Source: an uncultured bacterium (GTDB lineage: Bacteria; Cyanobacteriota; Vampirovibrionia; Gastranaerophilales; Gastranaerophilaceae). From it: a stretch of 7,317 nucleotides of DNA. The first letter of the stretch is position 1. Each line of letters begins with the position of its first letter. A program made the translations under genes and the position numbers. The DNA lies in the NCBI GenBank assembly GCA_900554095.1, contig USGC01000087.1, positions 1 through 7,317 of the forward strand, given 5' to 3'. Below, one piece after another: positions 4,041 to 7,317 of the stretch. A model generated the notes under the pieces. The model saw only the letters and a list, made by a program, of their open reading frames with translations. It made no database searches and was not told the origin of the DNA.

Positions 4041-5324
4041 ATGAAAAGTGAAAAAAATAAAGTTAAAATCGGAATTATAGGTTTGGGTACGGTCGGAACC
4101 GGCGTTTACAAAACCCTTTTGCCTTTTAGAAATTTAGAAGTTACGAAAATTGCGGTGAAAAATGTTAACAAACCGCGAAATATCAAAAATCTTGACAAAT
4201 CAATTTTGACAGACAATCCGTCAGATGTGGTTAATGATCCTGATATTGACATTGTCTGCGAACTTATAGGCGGTGTTGAGCCTGCTTTTGACTTGATTAA
4301 ACGAGCTGTTAAAAACGGCAAACACATTGTTACTGCTAATAAAGAACTTCTTGCAAAGCACGGCGAAGAGCTTTTTAATTTTGCAGAAGAACACAACCGC
4401 GTAATTCTTTATGAAGCCGCAATCGCAGGCGGTATTCCGATTATTATGCCTATAAAGACAATTCTTGCGGGCAACAGAATAAACAAAATTGAAGCAATTC
4501 TTAACGGAACGACAAATTATATTCTGACAAAAATGGATGTGCAAGGCGCGTCATACGCTGATGTATTGAAAGAAGCACAGGAGCTTGGTTATGCAGAAAC
4601 AGATCCGACAGGCGATGTTGAAGGTTTTGATGCTGCATACAAAATCACAACATTAGCAACAATCGCTTTCAAAAAGCGTATTAAAATCGAAAACGTTTAC
4701 CGCGAAGGTATTACGAAAATCCGCGCGCAAGATATGCAGGCCGCAAACGATTTGGGCTACAAAATTAAACTTATTGCCTCCGCCTCAATTGACGAAGACA
4801 ACAATGCAGATGTTAGGGTTCATCCAATGCTGATTTCTAAGAAATCAACTCTTGCGCACATCGATTACGTAACTAATGCCGTAAGCCTTTCAGGGCATCC
4901 GATTGGGGATATTACGCTTTCAGGCCCGGGCGCCGGTGAATTCCCGACGGCAAGCTCAGTTGTTGGTGATATTCTGGCCATTACCGCTGAAATAGGCAAG
5001 ACTGATTATCTTCTGCCGATGATGCGCTGCCGGCATGATGCGAAGGCTAACTGTGTTGATATTAACGATACTATGAACAAATATTATCTTTCCATCAACG
5101 CAAAGAATAATAAGGGCGTAATCGGTACTATCGGAAAAATTTGTGAAGATAATGACATAAGTTTGCAAAGTATAGTACAGCGCGGTGTTTCAGAGGATAA
5201 CACGGCAAATATTACTGTGATTACCGAACTTGCACTTGAAAAAAATATGCGTAAAGCTGTTCAAGACTTCGAAAATGATGAATATATTAACAAAGTTAAC
5301 AGTCTAATTCGCGTCCAGATTTAG
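4041..5324 (+). CDS. hom: Homoserine dehydrogenase with C-terminal ACT domain
   Basis: A 427-residue monofunctional homoserine dehydrogenase that reduces aspartate semialdehyde to homoserine with NAD(P)H, the branch point to threonine and methionine. The N-terminal Rossmann fingerprint is G-L-G-T-V-G (14-19), followed by T-A-N-K-E-L-L-A (98-105). The catalytic domain carries E-A-A-I-A-G-G-I-P-I-I (125-135), N-G-T-T-N-Y-I-L (155-162), and the active-site set Glu186, Asp197 and Lys201 in Y-A-E-T-D-P-T-G-D-V-E-G-F-D-A-A-Y-K. G-P-G-A-G-x-x-P-T-A-S-S-V-V-G-D follows at 295-310. An ACT domain (about 350-427) suggests feedback by an amino acid, usually threonine. Length is normal for the family. No thrB or thrC lies next to it. 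Its TAG overlaps the TAA of the opposite gene. Confidence 0.97.
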   Translation: MKSEKNKVKIGIIGLGTVGTGVYKTLLPFRNLEVTKIAVKNVNKPRNIKNLDKSILTDNPSDVVNDPDIDIVCELIGGVEPAFDLIKRAVKNGKHIVTANKELLAKHGEELFNFAEEHNRVILYEAAIAGGIPIIMPIKTILAGNRINKIEAILNGTTNYILTKMDVQGASYADVLKEAQELGYAETDPTGDVEGFDAAYKITTLATIAFKKRIKIENVYREGITKIRAQDMQAANDLGYKIKLIASASIDEDNNADVRVHPMLISKKSTLAHIDYVTNAVSLSGHPIGDITLSGPGAGEFPTASSVVGDILAITAEIGKTDYLLPMMRCRHDAKANCVDINDTMNKYYLSINAKNNKGVIGTIGKICEDNDISLQSIVQRGVSEDNTANITVITELALEKNMRKAVQDFENDEYINKVNSLIRVQI

Positions 5325-5539
5325 CCTCCGCAAGATTTGCAGCGGATTCCGCCGCGGGCGTATGCGTCTTTGCGGTCGATTTTAACGCAGTTTTTCGTGC
5401 ATTTTTTTGCCCATTGGCAGTTTACTTTGTGAACTTTTTGGGTTTGAGTGTTGTAAACCACGGGTTCTGCAAAAACAGCACTTTGTACACCAGCACCTAT
5501 TATGAGTGCTGTTAAAATAAATAAAAAGTATTTCTTCAT
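5321..5539 (-). CDS. Small secreted Cys-rich protein with Ada-like metal-binding motif
   Basis: A 72-residue exported protein. The signal peptide is clear: M-K-K, a hydrophobic core at about 5-20, and a likely cut after V-F-A (24/25), leaving a mature protein of about 48 residues. The mature part has V-Y-N-x-x-T-x-K-V-H-x-x-x-C, then Cys47, Cys51, and a terminal G-G-I-R-C-K-S-C-G-G (Cys67, Cys70). This Y-x-x-x-x-x-x-x-H-x-x-x-C ... C-x-x-C layout resembles the small zinc-binding module of the Ada N-terminus and of modules attached to secreted nucleases; zinc or another metal is the likely ligand, by inference. It is the second gene of a minus-strand operon, 2 bp after the SprA-like gene, with AGGT at the end of that gene as ribosome-binding site. 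Confidence 0.85.
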   Translation of the reverse strand: MKKYFLFILTALIIGAGVQSAVFAEPVVYNTQTQKVHKVNCQWAKKCTKNCVKIDRKDAYARGGIRCKSCGG

Positions 5540-5541
5540 AG

Positions 5542-5916
5542 CTAACCTATTATATCAAGTTTTTTGCCTGTGTGTTCGTTTTTGTAACTTTGGGCAAGGG
5601 ATTTAATGCTGCGGGCTTGGTTTGCAACATTGTAATCCTGAGATGACGGATCTGAAGGCGCCATTGCAGAGGCAATTACGGTATTGGCATCTTTAATTGT
5701 TTTGTCCGGATTGCTCTTGTCAAGAACCGGCATTTTTATTGGAACGTGTCCGCTGACCGGAATACCTTCAGCGTTTCTTTCAATTACAATGCCGCCAGCA
5801 AGGCTTCCGCCTGCCCTCTGGTGCGCAAGCTCATGTGCGTAAATTTCATTGTAATTTTTTTGAATTAACGCTTGTTTGTATTGATTTTGCGTGTTCGTGT
5901 TCAAACCGCTTATCAT
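5542..5916 (-). CDS. SprA-related putative metalloprotease-like protein (HExxH)
   Basis: A 124-residue protein matching what I recall of the SprA-related family (Pfam PF12118). It has the zincin-type helix Y-A-H-E-L-A-H-Q-R-A-G-G (26-37), a G-I-P-V-S-G-H-V-P-I segment (51-60), and the family signature A-P-S-D-P-S-S-Q-D-Y-N-V-A (86-98) with a helical end. The HELAH motif (28-32) could bind zinc and act as a protease; activity is not established for this family. It has no signal peptide. The protein is compact compared with longer members of the family and may be only its core. The start is supported by AGGAG (5929-5925) at 8 nt. It is the first gene of a two-gene operon with the secreted Cys-rich protein. 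Confidence 0.82.
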   Translation of the reverse strand: MISGLNTNTQNQYKQALIQKNYNEIYAHELAHQRAGGSLAGGIVIERNAEGIPVSGHVPIKMPVLDKSNPDKTIKDANTVIASAMAPSDPSSQDYNVANQARSIKSLAQSYKNEHTGKKLDIIG

Positions 5917-5941
5917 CTAACCTTCTCCTATTTCTGCTATA

Positions 5942-5969
5942 ATTGTAGCATATTTTTTTTAAATTGCAA
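5942..5969 (-). promoter_or_regulatory. Promoter of the SprA-like operon
   Basis: On the minus strand: TTGCAA (5969-5964), a 16-bp spacer ending in TGC, then TACAAT (5947-5942). The leader of about 20 nt carries the ribosome-binding site AGGAGAAGG. Because TTGCAA is its own reverse complement, the box is readable from both strands between the two divergent genes. Confidence 0.6.
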
Positions 5970-5986
5970 GACTTTTTTGAAAATTG

Positions 5987-5995
5987 TGTTATAAT
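5987..5995 (+). promoter_or_regulatory. Extended -10 promoter of the membrane-anchored helical protein gene
   Basis: TGT-TATAAT (5987-5995), a perfect extended -10, ends seven bases before the ATG at 6003. No consensus -35 is at 17 bp; TTGCAA (5964-5969) is 20 bp away. Since this box lies downstream of the alternative TTG start at 5964, it argues strongly for ATG 6003. Confidence 0.6.
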
Positions 5996-6002
5996 TTTTA
6001 TT

Positions 6003-7217
6003 ATGAAAAATTACTTTTTTGAAATTAAATATATTTTTATATTGCTTTTGTGCGCTGCGGCATTTGTAAGTGCGTTTGTCTCAAAGCAAAAAGCCGCCGA
6101 AGCTTTTATGACAAAAGAAAAACAAGACAGCATAGTTATGACTGAGGAAATTCCGCTTGCAATTGAATATCTTTCTAACGCGACGCTGCCTTCAGGCCGG
6201 TTTGTATACCTCACAAATCTTAATCCGCAAGTCAAATACAACAGCAAAAAATATAACGCCCTGCGTCATGCTGGAACTTTGTATTCAATGTATTTGTGCG
6301 AAAAATATTTGAACGATTACACGCTGCAAAAACAACGCTACAAGGCTTCTGAATATTTTATAAAAAATTATGTTAAAAAAATTTCGCCTGACATGTTCGC
6401 CGTTGTTTCTAAAATGGAAGAAGAAAAACTCGACTCGCCTCAGGCAAAGCTTGGCGGCTCAGGTTTGGCTTTAATCGGGCTTTCAAACCTTTATCCTGAC
6501 AAAAAAGTTGATTTAGAAACAATCCGCGGGCTTGGAAATTTTATTATTTACATGCAGAAAAGTGATGGGAGTTTTTATTCAAAATATTTAGTTGACGCAA
6601 AACAGAAGGACGAAAACTTTGTATCATTGTACTATCCGGGCGAAGCGGCATTGGGGCTTTTGTACTTGTATGATGTAGATCCTCAGCCAAAATGGATTGC
6701 GGCATCTAAAAATACGCTTTTATACCTTGCAAATTCCCGAAAAAATAAAGGTACAGACGTCCCGTTTGACCACTGGGCAATGCTTGCGACTAAAAAACTT
6801 TTTGAAACTCAAAATAATACTTTGACAAAAGATGAGAAAATTTTGTTACAAAAACATGCTGAACAGATGGCCAATTCGATTTTGTCAAAACAGATTACAG
6901 ACGCAAAAGACCCGCTTGTAGGCTCATTCATGGGTAATGCGCGGCTTTGCAGTATCGGAACAATGATGGAAGGACTTGTTGCGATATACGCTGTTGTTGA
7001 TGACGAAGATTTAAAACATCGGGTTATGAACGGATTAAGACTTGGAACAAGGTTCTTGGGCCGCTATCAGGTTAAAACCGGAGACAAGAAAGGCGGGCTT
7101 CCAAATAATGCATACTGGCGTTCTGCAAAGGCTGGCAACAAGTCAAAAGAAATAAGAATTGATAATGTACAGCATGTGCTTTCCGCATGGATTACGTTCA
7201 ATGAACTTTTTAAATAA
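6003..7217 (+). CDS. Membrane-anchored all-helical protein, (alpha/alpha)-toroid-like, substrate unknown
   Basis: A 404-residue protein with an N-terminal membrane anchor or signal peptide (hydrophobic 10-26 after M-K-N-Y-F-F-E-I-K-Y), so the bulk is outside the inner membrane. The body reads as a series of helical hairpins with landmarks Y-N-A-L-R-H-A-G-T-L-Y-S-M (84-96), K-L-G-G-S-G-L-A-L-I-G-L (149-160), Y-Y-P-G-E-A-A-L-G-L-L-Y-L-Y (210-223), D-H-W-A-M (256-260) and I-D-N-V-Q-H-V-L-S-A-W (386-396). This spacing of small-residue helix ends is that of (alpha/alpha) toroids, the fold of many glycosidases, lyases and terpene cyclases. Asp256 and His257, and Glu213, are candidate active-site residues. 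I cannot name the family or substrate. The frame could extend to a TTG at 5964, but the promoter argues against it. Confidence 0.85.
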   Translation: MKNYFFEIKYIFILLLCAAAFVSAFVSKQKAAEAFMTKEKQDSIVMTEEIPLAIEYLSNATLPSGRFVYLTNLNPQVKYNSKKYNALRHAGTLYSMYLCEKYLNDYTLQKQRYKASEYFIKNYVKKISPDMFAVVSKMEEEKLDSPQAKLGGSGLALIGLSNLYPDKKVDLETIRGLGNFIIYMQKSDGSFYSKYLVDAKQKDENFVSLYYPGEAALGLLYLYDVDPQPKWIAASKNTLLYLANSRKNKGTDVPFDHWAMLATKKLFETQNNTLTKDEKILLQKHAEQMANSILSKQITDAKDPLVGSFMGNARLCSIGTMMEGLVAIYAVVDDEDLKHRVMNGLRLGTRFLGRYQVKTGDKKGGLPNNAYWRSAKAGNKSKEIRIDNVQHVLSAWITFNELFK

Positions 7218-7224
7218 AAATGAC

Positions 7225-7253
7225 TTGAAAAAATTATTAAAAAAGGTTATAAT
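7225..7253 (+). promoter_or_regulatory. Strong consensus promoter of the right-edge gene
   Basis: TTGAAA (7225-7230), exactly 17 bp, TATAAT (7248-7253). It is the best sigma-70-type promoter in the window. It starts eight bases after the stop codon of the preceding gene; no terminator separates them. Confidence 0.8.
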
Positions 7254-7277
7254 ATAGTTAAATAGTTAATAAGTTAA
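7254..7277 (+). repeat. Three tandem 8-bp repeats in the leader
   Basis: ATAGTTAA, ATAGTTAA, TAAGTTAA directly follow the -10 box and cover the expected start point and early leader. They may be a low-complexity A/T tract, a slippage-prone site or a regulator site. Confidence 0.5.
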
Positions 7278-7293
7278 AAAGGAGGCAAAAGGC

Positions 7294-7317
7294 ATGAATA
7301 GACGGCAATCGTTGGGG
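7294..7317 (+). CDS. Start of a gene cut by the window edge; leader resembles a type IV pilin-like protein
   Basis: Only eight codons are visible: M-N-R-R-Q-S-L-G. AAGGAGG (7279-7285) stands 8 nt before the ATG and a consensus promoter precedes it, so the gene is real and probably well expressed. A short basic N-terminus ending in glycine at the window edge is what the leader of a class III signal (type IV pilin, pseudopilin) looks like just before the cleavage site, where Phe-Thr-Leu-x-Glu would follow. The pilin reading is inference from eight residues. Confidence 0.6.

Noticed and set aside
4106..4544. Minus-strand frames inside hom
   Set aside because: They are shadows of a well-conserved enzyme gene, with no start signals of their own.
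5322..5345. Terminator between hom and the convergent gene
   Set aside because: Only a short TCCGC/GCGGA pairing with a poor loop and no T-tract; it is coding sequence of the minus-strand gene.
5964..6002. Upstream TTG start adding 13 residues to the membrane-anchored protein
   Set aside because: The extended -10 box TGT-TATAAT (5987-5995) lies inside this extension and the extra residues would precede a good signal/anchor sequence beginning at ATG 6003.

Overview
The window is AT-rich bacterial DNA carrying ten recognisable genes, two of them cut by the window edges. Starts are ATG, TTG or GTG; stops are TAA and TAG. The overall character is a Gram-negative-type chromosome: secreted small proteins with N-terminal signal peptides, many short lineage-specific proteins, a GGDEF enzyme, and a right-edge gene that begins like a type IV pilin-like protein. 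The style reminds me most of gut Cyanobacteriota of the Melainabacteria/Gastranaerophilales type. This is an impression from protein style and the cyanobacteria-like homoserine dehydrogenase, not something a search has confirmed. I see no tRNA, rRNA, CRISPR array, transposase or phage gene.

Layout. On the left, a zinc alcohol dehydrogenase (minus strand, 3' part missing) diverges from a small Lys/Glu/Ala helical protein (545-775). Next come GC-rich tandem repeat units (775-986), a terminator (about 1010-1049), a GGDEF diguanylate cyclase (1040-1693, minus) and a second pair of the same repeats in inverted orientation (1724-1850). An HD-domain protein of the Ppx/GppA C-terminal type (1911-2501), a small unknown gene (2604-2885), and a pair made of an unknown 115-residue protein and an alpha/beta hydrolase (2958-4018, overlapping by 1 nt) follow. 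Homoserine dehydrogenase hom (4041-5324) meets a two-gene minus-strand operon head-on: an SprA-like HExxH protein, then a tiny secreted Cys-rich protein. On the right are a membrane-anchored helical-repeat protein (6003-7217) and the first eight codons of a strongly expressed gene (7294 on).

Functionally the genes are mostly independent housekeeping or accessory units. The strongest non-gene signals are three. (1) A family of about 69-bp repeat units, spaced by a fixed 9-bp linker, contains an inner hairpin whose stem changes in a compensatory way between copies and brackets the GGDEF gene in inverted orientation. (2) Three plus-strand genes have an extended -10 box ending 6-7 nt before the ATG and no ribosome-binding site, which predicts leaderless mRNAs. 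(3) A perfect 11-bp inverted repeat overlaps the -10 box of the 115-residue gene, and three helically phased TTGTAA boxes lie upstream of the 93-residue gene.
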